Made by a program: the position numbers and the translations under genes
Notes under the pieces: model-generated
Databases searched by the model: none
What the model was told of the DNA's origin: nothing
The model's input: the letters and a program-made list of their open reading frames with translations, nothing else
Shown here: piece by piece, positions 11,375-22,530 of the stretch
How the letters are laid out: every line of letters starts with the position of its first letter
Position numbering within the stretch: position 1 is the first letter of the stretch
Assembly: GCA_033964015.1 (NCBI GenBank)
Contig: CM066923.1
Span: forward strand, 26,176,168-26,240,167
Direction of reading: 5' to 3'
Source: Scolanthus callimorphus
Taxonomy: Eukaryota; Cnidaria; Anthozoa; Actiniaria; Edwardsiidae
Length of the DNA: 64,000 nt

Positions 11375-12260
11375 AGTTTTTTTCGAGTTTGGCTCGTGAA
11401 ATTAACATACTCCCTGCATAGAAGTAATAGTAGAATTACTAACGACATCGAACATTAAACTTCTGTGCGCCAAATAATACACCATCTAACAGAACCAGAA
11501 CGTGATCTCTGCTTTCGCAGGCAACTACATCACAACATAGATCTGTTATTTAGAACTAGAACACAGAGTAATGTATTACCGAACAATCAGGGCTTTCGTA
11601 ATCGTGTGTAATAAACGTCTTTCTCTGAATTACTGTTGTTTATGCTCGCTTTTTCGAGGTCAATTGAGTTAGACATTATCACCAATCCATTATCCTTTGG
11701 CGCGTGTGGCTTCTAAGGGGTAGACCATTAGAAGTTGGGGGAGCGGGGGTGGCAATTACCAAAAAAAAAATTCGCGCAAGGCCAATCCTTCCGAAAAAAA
11801 ATCTTGCAGAGATTCAAGCTAGGAAATAAAAATCCTATAAAGACATGACTAGGGTTCTCATTAAAAAGATGTCTTAAGTAGTTATTCCAGCAACTTCTCT
11901 TTTGCATTTTTCTACTTCACTTAATAAAAATTTCGCGCATTCAAAAACAATCAAACATAGCCCTCGCGCCGCTTACAAGAACAAGTGTATCTTGCCGAGG
12001 GAACGAGGAAAAAAAAACTCCCAAAAAATGCCCTGTAGTGATAGGCCTGGCAGGCAGTCACTATGTTCGAAAGAATCACACTTAGGTAAGCGTGAGTTAG
12101 ACGTTACAAGTATAGAAATTCGTCATGTGGACCGCTTTTTTTTTTCATTTTATTGAGATATTTGTAAGTATAAAATAAATAAACGGACTGACCCGCAGGT
12201 AGTACACACTAATCGAGGCGGTCCAGTCTTACAGATTTCTCAGAGTAATTAATTGTGATT
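11375..12260. other. non-coding stretch with two element fragments
   Basis: It contains AATAAA at 11610-11615, a possible distal poly(A) signal for AFMID. At 11709-11870 is a partial copy of the element at 37308-37530 (TAGACCATTAGAAGTTGGGGG, then AAGGCCAATCCTTCC). At 11871-12140 is a partial copy of the interior of the 42276-43754 element (GTTATTCCAGCAACTTCTCT, GGTAAGCGTGAGTT, ATAGAAATTCGTCAT), whose other part lies at 16260-16435. Confidence 0.6.
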
Positions 12261-12527
12261 AGTTTACAGTTGACGCGGTTTCCATTGTTATTCGTAGGGA
12301 ATTAACTCGGATAATGGCTCTCAACAAACTAAAAGTCGGGGAAGGATTTGAATTCTCCAGGGAAAGGTTGGGGTTGATCAATAGAATTGAATTGAATTTC
12401 TAGGTAAATATATTGCTCATTATGGATTAATAGGTAAGTATATGGCTCATTATGGATTAATAGGTAAATATCTAGTTATTTACCTATGAATCCATAATAA
12501 GCCATATACTTACCTGTAAATCAATAA

Positions 12528-12682
12528 TGTGTGGTTCCAGAAAATATCCCCCCCCCCCCCCGGAAGAGTGTTGAAAAGTGACCCCCCACCTCTCTGGAAT
12601 TCCCGAAGAAAAATACAGTATTTGTATGGAAAATATATCCTTTCCTATTATCCTCCCTATGGATAATTTCTGGAACCACACA
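12528..12682. mobile_element. MITE with GTGTGGTTCC termini
   Basis: Terminal inverted repeats TGTGTGGTTCCAGAAAAT and ATTTCTGGAACCACACA, with the flanking word ATAA on both sides as a possible 4 bp target duplication. The core contains ATACAGTATTTGTATGGAAA and a run of C. It is the best preserved copy of this family here, together with its duplicate at 14419-14572. A hairpin of TATGGATTAATAGGTAA and TTACCTATGAATCCATA lies just upstream at about 12430-12500. Confidence 0.82.
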
Positions 12683-13294
12683 ATAAGCCATTTTTACCAA
12701 GACTTCAAGGGGCACTGTCACGTTTGTTTCATCAAAATATTTTAAAATAAGACAAGTGTTCTACAGAAACAACTCCGAACCTATATTCTGTTTCAAATTA
12801 GTCTTAAAAAGAAAAAGAAACTTGTTCAGCCTGTTCGAAAATCAAAAATGCCAATTAGCAATCCAATTCCATCCGCTCGATTATACACGAAAATACTCCA
12901 AATTTGTATTGATCTAGCAGCTGAAAGGTTAGGTATAAAACGTAGACCATTATTTTGTTGATTTGTAGGGAGTTTGACTGCATTTAAGCTACTTAAAATG
13001 ACCCCAAGTTAGACCAAATCCATGATAGACCATGACAGTTGCCCCTTTCACAATGACTAATTCAATTATCAACCCAAACATTTAACTAGTGAATTCAAAT
13101 CCATACACTTACCCCGACAAAAAAAACATCCAATAATCTCAGTTTATTCATCTATGCTGACTGTCTGTCTATAACCAATATTTGCTTCTGATTATCCTTT
13201 ATGCGAATCCCGTTGAACGCCACAAAACACGATTTCCGAGAACGCCTTCACTTGAACATATTGAGAAGCGTTTGTCCAGTCTACTTGCTTGGTC

Positions 13295-13565
13295 TCATTG
13301 CCCATAGAGTGTGTTTAAGACGTAAACCTGAAAATACAGATAAAATCATGCCCAAGTTAATTGCATATCTAATCGTAGAGAGCAACCAACGAGCGCAAAA
13401 TACCTGAAACTTGCCTTCAGTTTCTCCATCTTGAATCAGTTCCATCCGTTTTGCTAGACAGAACGTTATGCAAATTGAGCTGTAGAAGCTGTAAGCTGTC
13501 AGGGCGTGGTACAAATGAAAATAACCAGTAAGGACGTAGTTGCTTTTGTCTCTATTATTTTCGTT
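13295..13565 (-). CDS. possible last two exons of an unidentified membrane protein, copy 1
   Basis: On the minus strand an acceptor TTTGTAG is followed by a 162-base exon (13565 to 13404), then donor CAG/GTATTT, a 76-base intron ending TGTATTTTCAG, and a 33-base exon (13327 to 13295) ending in TGA. Phases agree, giving 64 codons. The first exon encodes one likely membrane segment, ALTAYSFYSSICITFCLA, followed by the charged stretch KRMELIQDGETEGKF; the tail is VYVLNTLYGQ. I do not recognise the family. Good splice signals and protein-like composition support it; the missing upstream exons and short intron argue for caution. An exact counterpart is in copy 2. Confidence 0.35.
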
Positions 13566-14026
13566 CTACAAAGGAGTTCTTTTGTCTGTAGTCTATTATC
13601 CTCGTTCTTTGTGTTGAGGTAGGGTATTGTTGTATTATCCAACCAGAGAGGAGCTTTACGCAGCTACGTACCGACCAAAATAACAGCGCTTTAATGAGTT
13701 GCGCTTTTACAAAAGGCCGCTTGATTGATTGGACTGGCTGTTGTACGAAAACAAAAGACGTAATTCGTGTTTGGAAACCTTTGTCAATCATAGTTGAATA
13801 AAAGTTGTCATTCATTTTCTTCAGCATCACAACTTTATTGTGCATGGTAAAAATTAATTGCAATGAGTTTCTCTGGGAACCCACTTCTATGAAAGCAGCT
13901 AAATAACTAACAATAGTTCCTATTGGAATCCGCTATCTTTTTCAATTGTAAACTGTACTCCTTTTCAAAACTGTTAAATTCAATGAGAAGAATGCATTTC
14001 ATTTGTCCCTGTTTTCTGAAAACCTT

Positions 14027-14167
14027 GTCAACTGTAAACTAAGTCCGTTAATTACCTCGATTCTCGGCAATAACCCCAATACATCCCTCGGGCCTACGGC
14101 CCTTGGGATGTATTGGGGTTATTGCCTCGAATCTCGGTAATTAACTCTAACTTAGTTTACAGTTGAC
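14027..14167. repeat. 140 bp palindrome at the duplication junction
   Basis: GTCAACTGTAAACTAAGT on the left pairs with the reverse-oriented AGTTTACAGTTGAC on the right. The arms continue through TTAATTACC.CGA.TCTCGG and AATAACCCCAATACATCCC, around the centre TCGGGCCTACGGCCC. The boundary between the two tandem copies falls at about 14153, inside the right arm. Confidence 0.9.
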
Positions 14168-14418
14168 GCGGTTTCCATTGTTATTCGTAGGGAATTAACT
14201 CGGATAATGGCTCTCAACAAACTAAAAGTCGGGGAAGGATTTGAATTCTCCAGGGAAAGGTTGGGTTGATCAATAGAATGAATTGAATTTCTAGGTAAAT
14301 ATATTGCTCATTATGGATTAATAGGTAAGTATATGGCTCATTATGGATTAATAGGTAAATATCTAGTTATTTACCTATGAATCCATAATAAGCCATATAC
14401 TTACCTGTAAATCAATAA

Positions 14419-14572
14419 TGTGTGGTTCCAGAAAATATCCCCCCCCCCCCCGGAAGAGTGTTGAAAAGTGACCCCCCACCTCTCTGGAATTCCCGAAGAA
14501 AAATACAGTATTTGTATGGAAAATATATCCTTTCCTATTATCCTCCCTATGGATAATTTCTGGAACCACACA
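14419..14572. mobile_element. MITE with GTGTGGTTCC termini (duplicated copy)
   Basis: Passenger copy of the element at 12528-12682, duplicated with its host block. It differs in the length of the C run. Confidence 0.85.
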
Positions 14573-15185
14573 ATAAGCCATTTTTACCAAGACTTCAAGG
14601 GGCACTGTCACGTTTGTTTCATCAAAATATTTTAAAATAAGACAAGTGTTCTACAGAAACAACTCCGAACCTATATTCTGTTTCAAATTAGTCTTAAAAA
14701 GAAAAAGAAACTTGTTCAGCCTGTTCGAAAATCAAAAATGCCAATTAGCAATCCAATTCCATCCGCTCGATTATACACGAAAATACTCCAAATTTGTATT
14801 GATCTAGCAGCTGAAAGGTTAGGTATAAAACGTAGACCATTATTTTGTTGATTTGTAGGGAGTTTGACTGCATTTAAGCTACTTAAAATGACCCCAAGTT
14901 AGACCAAATCCATGATAGACCATGACAGTTGCCCCTTTCACAATGACTAATTCAATTATCAACCCAAACATTTAACTAGTGAATTCAAATCCATACACTT
15001 ACCCCGACAAAAAAAACATCCAATAATCTCAGTTTATGCATCTATGCTGACTGTCTGTCTATAACCAATATTTGCTTCTGATTATCCTTTATGCGAATCC
15101 CGTTGAACGCCACAAAACACGATTTCCGAGAACGCCTTCACTTGAACCATATTGAGAAGCGTTTGTCCAGTCTACTTCCTTGGTC

Positions 15186-15456
15186 TCATTGCCCATAGAG
15201 TGTGTTTAAGACGTAAACCTGAAAATACAGATAAAATCATGCCCAAGTTAATTGCATATCTAATCGTAGAGAGCAACCAACGAGCGCAAAATACCTGAAA
15301 CTTGCCTTCAGTTTCTCCATCTTGAATCAGTTCCATCCGTTTTGCTAGACAGAACGTTATGCAAATTGAGCTGTAGAAGCTGTAAGCTGTCAGGGCGTGG
15401 TACAAATGAAAATAACCAGTAAGGACGTAGTTGCTTTTGTCTCTATTATTTTCGTT
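15186..15456 (-). CDS. possible last two exons of an unidentified membrane protein, copy 2
   Basis: Duplicate of 13295-13565: a 162-base exon (15456 to 15295), a 76-base intron and a 33-base exon (15218 to 15186) ending in TGA. The exon sequences appear identical to copy 1, and the nearest difference lies just past the stop (GCTT versus CCTT). With such low overall divergence this does not show selection. Confidence 0.33.
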
Positions 15457-16046
15457 CTACAAAGGAGTTCTTTTGTCTGTAGTCTATTATCCTCGTTCTT
15501 TGTGTTGAGGTAGGGTATTGTTGTATTATCCAACCAGAGAGGAGCTTTACGCAGCTACGTACCGACCAAAATAACAGCGCTTTAATGAGTTGCGCTTTTA
15601 CAAAAGGCCGCTTGATTGATTGGACTGGCTGTTGTACGAAAACAAAAGACGTAATTCGTGTTTGGAAACCTTTGTCAATCATAGTTGAATAAATGTTGTC
15701 ATTCATTTTCTTCAGCATCACAACTTTATTGTGCATGGTAAAAATTAATTGCAATGAGTTTCTCTGGGGAACCCACTTCTATGAAAGCAGCTAAATAACT
15801 AACAATAGTTCCTATTGGAATCCGCTATCTTTTTCAATTGTAAACTGTACTCCTTTTCAAAACTGTTAAATTCAATGAGAAGAATGCATTTCATTTGTCC
15901 CTGTTTTCTGAAAACCTTGTCAACTGTAAACTAAGTCCGTTAATTACCTCGATTCTCGGCAATAACCCCAATACATCCCTCGGGCCTACGGCCCTTGGGA
16001 TGTATTGGGGTTATTGCCTCGAATCTCGGTAATTAACTCTAACTTA

Positions 16047-17383
16047 ACACATATTTATTTCATACAACTTTAAAACTTAAATTCAAAAAAAGAGATTTCA
16101 GTAAGGTAAAGGAATAAGTGAGGAAAAAGAAAAAAAATGAGAAAGTGAGCATAATCTATGTCTTCTTTGAAATCAATACAGATATTTCATCTGCATCGAT
16201 ATTATACTGATTTTCTGACATTAGAATATCTAACAGAATTTTTCTTTATTTTCTTTTGAATCTTGTTTTGGGAAGATGCTTCACACACACAAATGAATAA
16301 TAATAATTTCGTAATTTGCGGCATCAATTATAAAACCTACAGGCATTGTTTATTAAACACAAAAAACGGAACGTTCGTCTACCCTTTCTCTGAGGCTTGA
16401 TGAAATGCGTTTATAAAAAATCAAGCGCGCTTCCTTCGACCGTTCGTGATTTTGTCCGTTATCAGGTAGAGGCTCAGATTTCGTTTGCAGCGCTAAGTCA
16501 CGTGGTCAAAAGCTCATGATGTATTTTAACGTGGTTTATGGGATGTGCATGCATACCCCTAACCCCCTACCAACGACACATTTGCCCTGCAGCCAAACAT
16601 GCAGCAAAACTATAATCCCGAATTCGCCTTTAACCAGAAAATATGCGGCAAATAAAATCCGAACTTTCTATTCTGCACGCCATCTTTTCCAAATCCGTAT
16701 TTCGTGTCAACTTTGCTTGAAATGTAAACTTCAGGCAAACACATTACAAATCTGTAAATTTGCTACGACTTGGCAAATCTGTTGCAAATATAATCCAAAC
16801 TTTGAATTTTTGTCGGTTATACCAACCGCTAAAACCGTTACTTATCCTCAACTTTGCATGTAATGCAAATCTAAGGTAAATATAAATCAAATTTAAAATT
16901 TGTCTTCGAGCGCAAATTTTTGGCAAATAATATTAGGTAAACTTCATATTTACGTCAGCTATACTTGCAGATCAAACACAATATTTACTCTCAAATTTGC
17001 TGCGATCGTAAAGTTCAAGCAAACTTGAAGCACCAAATTTGCTTCTAATTTGCTCAGCGAGCGAAGTTGAGCAAATCCATTTTTTCGTCCAGTGCGACGC
17101 TAACGAACTACTCGACACATCATCTTGTTTCTACCCATACTGCTTTTCGGTCTGGGCGCGTAGGCTTAGCGCTCACAAGACTGACAACCTTTATTGAAAT
17201 AGCTGTACACACGAGCCTTCAGGCGAGTGACGCGTTGGACATTCTCGTCCGTTGTATAACTGTTTTATATCACGCTACAGAAAATTTAAGCAACGTTTTA
17301 CGTAAACGCAAAGCAGGTTGAGTGGAATACACTCAAGGTTGAGTGGAATACACACTAGTTATACAATGCTTTTCGAGTGGCAT
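16047..17383. other. non-coding stretch with one element fragment
   Basis: At 16260-16435 is the second part of a split copy of the 42276-43754 element (GCTTCACACACA, ACAAAAAACGGAACGTTCG, CTGAGGCTTGATGAAATGCG). From 16600 to 17060 the sequence is rich in CAAATTTGC-like words on both strands. A frame of 115 codons at 16516-16863 is low-complexity and judged non-coding. Confidence 0.5.
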
Positions 17384-17993
17384 CTGCAGAATATCGCACG
17401 CGTCACTTGTATTTCCTTAGCATACGCACGAGCCTTCAGGCGAGTGTGTATGCTTAGAAAATACAAGTGATAAGTGGGATATTCTGCAGTATGTTGCCGA
17501 ATATACAACGCCATTCTTGCAGCTGTATTTTCTGTGGCGTGGTATTAAGCTCGTTATTATTCAGCACATCGATGCACTGCCCAAATATGGTCATTGGAAC
17601 GCCAATAGCTGTCTTCTGTACATGACAGCTATCCTGCGATATCCGTCTCTGAGGGAAATATGTTGTTTTGAGCTCGTAAATAATACACAAAAGTCATGTT
17701 TTTCGGGGGGTGAATAATAAAACCATTATCCTGCTCGATTTTGCAGAATATCGTCTGATTTAGCCAACTCGGGACTTCGTCGCTCGTCGGCTAAGTATCA
17801 GACGATATTCTGCGCAATCTCGCAGGATAATGGTTAAATATGTTCTACGCTGATAGAATGGCGGCTGGCTGAGGCTCACGGGCATTTTGCAAAATGCAGA
17901 CCCGGAAGAGGAGCTTGGGAACGAGCCGACTTTGAACTCGACATGCTAAATGCAATATCCGATGCAGATATTGCATTTAGCGTGTCAAGTTCA
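17384..17993. mobile_element. three successive hairpin elements
   Basis: Hairpin 1, 17384-17489: CTGCAGAATATC pairs with GATATTCTGCAG, and CACTTGTATTTCCTTAGCATAC with its complement. Hairpin 2, 17721-17835: AACCATTATCCTGC pairs with GCAGGATAATGGTT, and GCAGAATATCGTCTGA with its complement. Hairpin 3, 17933-17993: TGAACTCGACATGCTAAATG pairs with CATTTAGCGTGTCAAGTTCA. Hairpins 1 and 2 share the word GCAGAATATCG and may be related. Confidence 0.75.
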
Positions 17994-18675
17994 GGCAACA
18001 TAGAGAATTGATTGTTTGCTCTCGGTCAATCAGATTCGCGATAGTGAGTTCAATGTATAATAACATTTTTTCACGTTCAAAACCCTTTCATTAATTGCTT
18101 CTGTCTATTTTTATCAGGAATGTCATCCTCCAGAAGGAGGGATCGAGAGGGACTAGTTCCGAAGGTAACTTCGGAAATCGTCGGAAAACAACATGGCGGC
18201 CTACGGTCCTCTCGCTACTTTACACTATTTGCTGATTTATATGGAGTGTGTTGGCTAAGAATCAAGGAGAACCAACTGAGATATTGCATTTATGTCCAAT
18301 CGTTTATGTGTATAATTAAGATTTGCCAATTTGAGCCAGATTCATCAGCAGAAGGATTTTACATAATAAAGCGACATCCGTCAAAAGGAGGTTTGTTAGA
18401 AAATGGCATCTTTGACAAGGAGGTTCTCACTTTTTTAAATATCACCTTTCTTTTTTAAATACCACGCTTTGCCTGATAAAGGGAGAGAGAGCAACTCTTA
18501 TTACCGCTTTAAACCTAAATGATTATTTCTACCCATAATTTTGAGGAAAACTTTTTGTGCACAAGACTTTGCTTCGTGTTTTCATGAGCTGACAACTTCA
18601 TAATATAACATCATACTTCATATTCTCAAGGCAACAATTCAGGTTTAAAGTGCCTTATAATGTGAAAATCGCCGG

Positions 18676-19014
18676 GGGGGGGGGGACTCCCATATTTTGG
18701 GGCGGGGGTGCTTGTCAAACCTTTTAGGGTATAAAATCAGGCCTCTGGTACCTTTTAAGGGGTAAAATTCAAAAACTTGCAATAGTTACCTGTTAGAGGT
18801 CCGTTCTATAGCAAATCACACTTGTTGGTAGCCTGAATTTCAGACGCATTTTCCCTCGTAAAAAAATATGAGAGAAAATTATGAGGGAAAATAATATGTC
18901 TTCTTGGTACCTTTTAGGTCAAAATCAACTAAGCGATGCCATTTTAGGTACCTTTCAGGGGTAGAATTGAAAGTTCCTGACAAGCACCCCAGCCCCAAAA
19001 ATTGGGGAGTCCCA
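18676..19014. mobile_element. nested inverted-repeat element
   Basis: GACTCCCATATTTTGGGGC and GGGGTGCTTGTCA on the left pair with TGACAAGCACCCC and CAAAAATTGGGGAGTCCC on the right. The interior repeats TACCTTTTAGG/CCTTTTAAGGGGTA. It is inserted inside the 18120-21367 element. Confidence 0.7.
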
Positions 19015-19207
19015 TCGACAACTTTTCTCAAAATCACACATTCACATGACTAAAAAAAGATAAATTTAATGATCTTTCTTTCATACATAGATGCCATTCA
19101 GCCGCTGAACAAAATATTGGTGATTGTTTTAGGACTAGGTAAAATAACTAGTTCAAGTTGTGTAGCCGGTTGCATTGAATTTGGTCAAAATAAACTTACT
19201 TTTTACT

Positions 19208-19216
19208 TGTGTGTGT

Positions 19217-19247
<31 letters not shown>

Positions 19248-19252
19248 GGGGT
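19208..19252 (+). repeat. (GT)n followed by G run
   Basis: Alternating GT for about 22 bases runs directly into about 21 G. It is followed by a MITE-like terminus TTTTCTGAACCACACATT near 19260-19276. Confidence 0.9.
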
Positions 19253-19380
19253 AATGGACATTTTCTGAACCACACATTGTATCCCATGGTGCATAAAAAT
19301 CATGTTGCTTCCATGTTATAGCCACTCAATAGATTCAGTCAGCCTCAACATGTTGTCTATGGATACCAAGTTGGGTGATT

Positions 19381-19665
19381 TTTAGCCTAGCCTCCGAAAA
19401 GATGAAACGTTATCGTTCGGCAATTGGTGAGAATTTCCATTGAAGAAAAATGTTTTGTTAATCTCCTTTTTTAGGATGACATGATAAAAACTGTTACAAA
19501 ACAACAGCCTCCTTCTGAAGGATGACATGATAAAAGTGTAAAAGCACAGCCCCTTTCTGAAGGATGACACAATAAAAAGTTTTAAATTCACAGCCTCCTT
19601 GTGGAGGATGACACAATAAAAAGTTTTAAAATCACAGACTCCTTCTGAAAGATGACATGATTGGA
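19381..19665 (+). repeat. tandem repeat carrying the element's own terminal motif
   Basis: About six units of 45-55 bp each contain a version of CCTCCTTCTGAAGGATGACA, then TGATAAAA. That 20-base core equals the terminal inverted repeat of the surrounding 18120-21367 element. Confidence 0.75.
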
Positions 19666-19666
19666 A

Positions 19667-19832
19667 ATTCGATCCAGAGGGGTGGGGGGGAGGTCAATTT
19701 ACCTGATCATTTCCATATAAATACTGGTGGGTTTTTTTTGGAAATTCCAGAGAGGTGGAGGGGTCACTTTTCAACACCCTTCCGTGGAGGGGGTATGGAT
19801 ATTTTTTTTTGGAACCACACATTATAAATACA
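19667..19832 (-). mobile_element. GTGTGGTTCC MITE, reverse orientation
   Basis: It reads inward from GGAACCACACATT at the right, with GGGTGTTGAAAAGTGACCCC on the reverse strand and a degraded left end. A further terminus, TGTGTGGTTCCAAAAAACATCC, lies at 19910-19931. Confidence 0.7.
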
Positions 19833-20336
19833 AAAATCAGAACAAAATGACAGGTGGTCAATTTACCTGTATTTATTTTGCCTTTTTTTTTTGGGGGGGG
19901 GTCTGGAATGTGTGGTTCCAAAAAACATCCATATTTCTTGTTGGAACATTGGTCTTACTGTTAAATTCAAAATTTTATATTCAATTTGCATATTAAATTT
20001 AGTATTCATAGTTTCTGGCTTTTTCCACCAAAAACATTTCTATTGATTGCATTGCATAGGATTTTATACCAAGCTGTTTGCATTCTAAAATAAGAGCATG
20101 TTCAATAAGAGCATGGTTTACAGCCACCCAGACCGGTGTCACACTATGCTCTCCCCCATCGGGAGAGCTTAGCGTGACACTGGTCTGGGCGGCTGCGAGG
20201 AGACTAGAACAACTTATGCAGATGAGTTAGAATATTGACATCATCAATTATTAAGGACCAAAGTCATGAGCAAATTACCTACTTATTTGCCAGTTCTCCA
20301 CACACACCTTTTTATCTGTGCAATTAAAATAATATT

Positions 20337-20604
20337 GGGCAATTCCAGAAATAAAGGTACCCCCCCCCCCCCCCCCCACGGGCGGCATTTGGAAATTCCG
20401 ATGGGATGGGGGGGGGGGGGGGGGGGGGGGGTTAAGAGCTCGGAATTCTGATTGCAAGGGGGGGTTTTTGAAGCTGGATTTCTTTAACCTGCCCGGAATT
20501 CTATATGCATGGGGGGGTAAACCATTTTGGAAATTCTGGATGCATGGGGGGTCAAAAACTAGTGCCGCCCGTGGGGAGGGTACCTTTATTTTCTGGAATT
20601 GCCC
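20337..20604. mobile_element. 268 bp MITE with GGGCAATTCCAG termini
   Basis: GGGCAATTCCAGAAATAAAGG pairs with CCTTTATTTTCTGGAATTGCCC, apart from one mismatch. ATT flanks both ends as a possible 3 bp target duplication. The interior contains repeated GGAATTC/GGAAATTC words and G or C runs of up to about 20. Confidence 0.8.
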
Positions 20605-21367
20605 ATTTTTCCTGACAGGCACGCCTCTAAGATAAGTATTTTTGCAGGAGACTGAACATTTATTGACATATGGGTTGCCATTTTTTGTCTAGAGTGTTTT
20701 GATTATGATTGCAAATTCAAGTGCAGAAGTGGGAGGAACTATCAACTATCAAATTTATTAACTTTCAACAGAATTGGCTCAAAATGTATTTTACAGTAGG
20801 GTAAAATAGATTTCTTTCATTCTATCAGAGTAACTTATAAGCTTACCATTTTTTTTTAGGAAAAACATTTTGTGAACACTATTTAAAGCTTAAGTTTAAC
20901 AATTATTTCTCCCTTCTTCCCATATTTTGCGCAAAGTATTAGTAATTATAAAAAAAATATGGTTCTTGGTATCGCTTGCAAGCCGTCCTACTCTAGTGCA
21001 AGCTTCCAGTAACTTATTTTACTTGTTTTTTGGATAATGTGAGAACCTCCTTGTGGAAGATGCCATTTTCTACCAAACCTCCTTTTGACGGATGTCGCTT
21101 TATCTTTATACATGTAAAATCCTTCTGCTGATGAATCTGGCTCAAATTGGCACATCTTAATTGTACACATAAGCGATTGGACATAAATGCAATATCTTAG
21201 TTGGTTTTTCTTGATTCTTAGCCAAAACACTGCATATAAATCAGCAAAATAGTGTAAAGTAGCGAGAGGACCGTAGGCCGCCATGTTGTTTTCCGACGAT
21301 TTCCGAACCTTTCCGAAGTTACCTCCCGAAGTAGTCCCGAAGATCACCTCCTTCTGAAGGATGACAT

Positions 21368-21864
21368 CTAGCCACGACCATGAAACATTGGGGACTTCCC
21401 CCACCTACGTGTTTGCATGACATGTATTGTGTATCGTGACATTTCTAGGAATTAAGCCACAAGGGAAAGTTCCCGAGCATGACTTAGCAGATTTGTGCAG
21501 TTTCGATACGGAGGAGAGGGAAACAAGGTTTAGAACTTAATTATTCGCTTCAAACATGGAATTCCCACTTCATTAACACTTATGGTGAGTTGCATGGCAT
21601 GTAGTTGTGTAGTAGGGGCGTGCTTTTACAATTGAAAGTTACGAAAATATCGGCACGCACTGAAGAGTTGAGAGGTTTTGATGGCCGTGTCAATGTTATA
21701 CTTTGATCATCGCGTTTCCCACCTTGCTATGGTAAATGGTCATATAAAATATTTTAATTCAGTGGCGAGCCACTAGATCAGTAGGGAAGAACGTTTTGTA
21801 GTATGTAGTAGTGGGTTTGCTCTGACTGATGAAGATGGAATTGAAACCTTAATTGTGCTTATAT
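21368..21864. other. non-coding stretch
   Basis: Between two elements; no gene, repeat or signal could be identified. Confidence 0.5.
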
Positions 21865-22252
21865 CCCGGGGGGGGACTCTAAGGTTAAAATGCTAAACCC
21901 TAACCCAGGGGTGACCGTCGGGAAACTCGAATTTTGACCCTAAAAAATACCTGGTCGGAAAAAAATTCCACCCTAAAAAATACCCCTCAGTCTGAAAATA
22001 CCCTAAAAAATACCACAATTTTGACAGATTAAATTTTATTCTAGCCGTTTATTTAATACATCAAATGTATCCTCTCGACTTTCATAAACACTACCTTATT
22101 TTCGTGAGAACCCCTAAAAAATACCTATTTTTCTTAGTATACCGTTTATTATTTTCGAACCCCTAAAAAATACCAGATCGCCGATTTCAACCCCTAAATT
22201 AATACGACAGTCACCCCTAGCATTCGAATATAGGGAGTCCCACCCCCGGGGC
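21865..22252. mobile_element. inverted-repeat element rich in CCCTAAAAAATACC
   Basis: CCCGGGGGGGGACTC on the left pairs with GAGTCCCACCCCCGGG-like sequence on the right, and CAGGGGTGAC with GTCACCCCTAG. The interior has about seven copies of a CCCTAAAAAATACC-like word. It resembles the nested element at 18676-19014 in its GGGGGACTCCC end. Confidence 0.65.
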
Positions 22253-22530
22253 TATATGTTTAAAATGTGCACTATTTGAGTGAATGAAGGGGTTGCTACA
22301 AGACTAAAAACAAAATAGCATTTATAAGCCTTTCTATCTGTTCTTTTTCCAGATATACTGGAACCTGTTTTCCCCATTATGTCCCTGTCAGTCTAGGTTC
22401 TATGGTAATGATAATCAGTCCTCCTAGTCGAGGGACTTTTCCTGACCCACCAAGAGATAGTGTGACGTCATTGTTTATCACGTGATTATGTCACTTGTCA
22501 TGTCTCGGTTCTATGGTAATGATAACAGTC

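Larger units (their letters stand above)
12261..14153 (+). repeat. 1.89 kb tandem duplication, copy 1
   Basis: It begins AGTTTACAGTTGACGCGG and is followed immediately by a second copy offset by 1892-1893 bp. I counted fewer than ten differences, for example TTTATTCATC versus TTTATGCATC and TTGAACATAT versus TTGAACCATAT. It contains one GTGTGGTTCC MITE and the candidate minus-strand exons at 13295-13565. Confidence 0.92.
14154..16046 (+). repeat. 1.89 kb tandem duplication, copy 2
   Basis: Near-identical direct repeat of 12261-14153. Its right end stops within the same palindrome: AACTCTAACTTA is followed by unrelated ACACATATTT from about 16046. The very low divergence means recent duplication, unequal exchange at the palindrome, or two haplotypes placed in series by the assembler. 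Confidence 0.92.
18120..21367. mobile_element. 3.2 kb element with inverted arms of about 330 bp
   Basis: The left arm begins ATGTCATCCTCCAGAAGGAGG. The right arm ends in the inverted form, CCTCCTTCTGAAGGATGACAT. The arms run to about 18440 and from about 21040, including ACAACATGGCGGCCTACGG and TTTGAGCCAGATTCATCAGC. Both arms keep long frames in related registers that read CQFEPDSSAEGFY, but there is no known domain and the pairing alone could preserve them. The interior holds several smaller elements. No convincing target duplication was found. Confidence 0.78.

Noticed and set aside
13566..13884. 109-codon reverse frame upstream of the candidate membrane exon
   Set aside because: It reads through the proposed intron and acceptor in another frame and has no motif; also duplicated only because the block is.
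20988..21404. 138-codon reverse frame
   Set aside because: It lies in the arm of the 18120-21367 palindrome, its partner arm gives a similar frame, and no domain is seen. Weakly kept in mind as a possible remnant coding arm.
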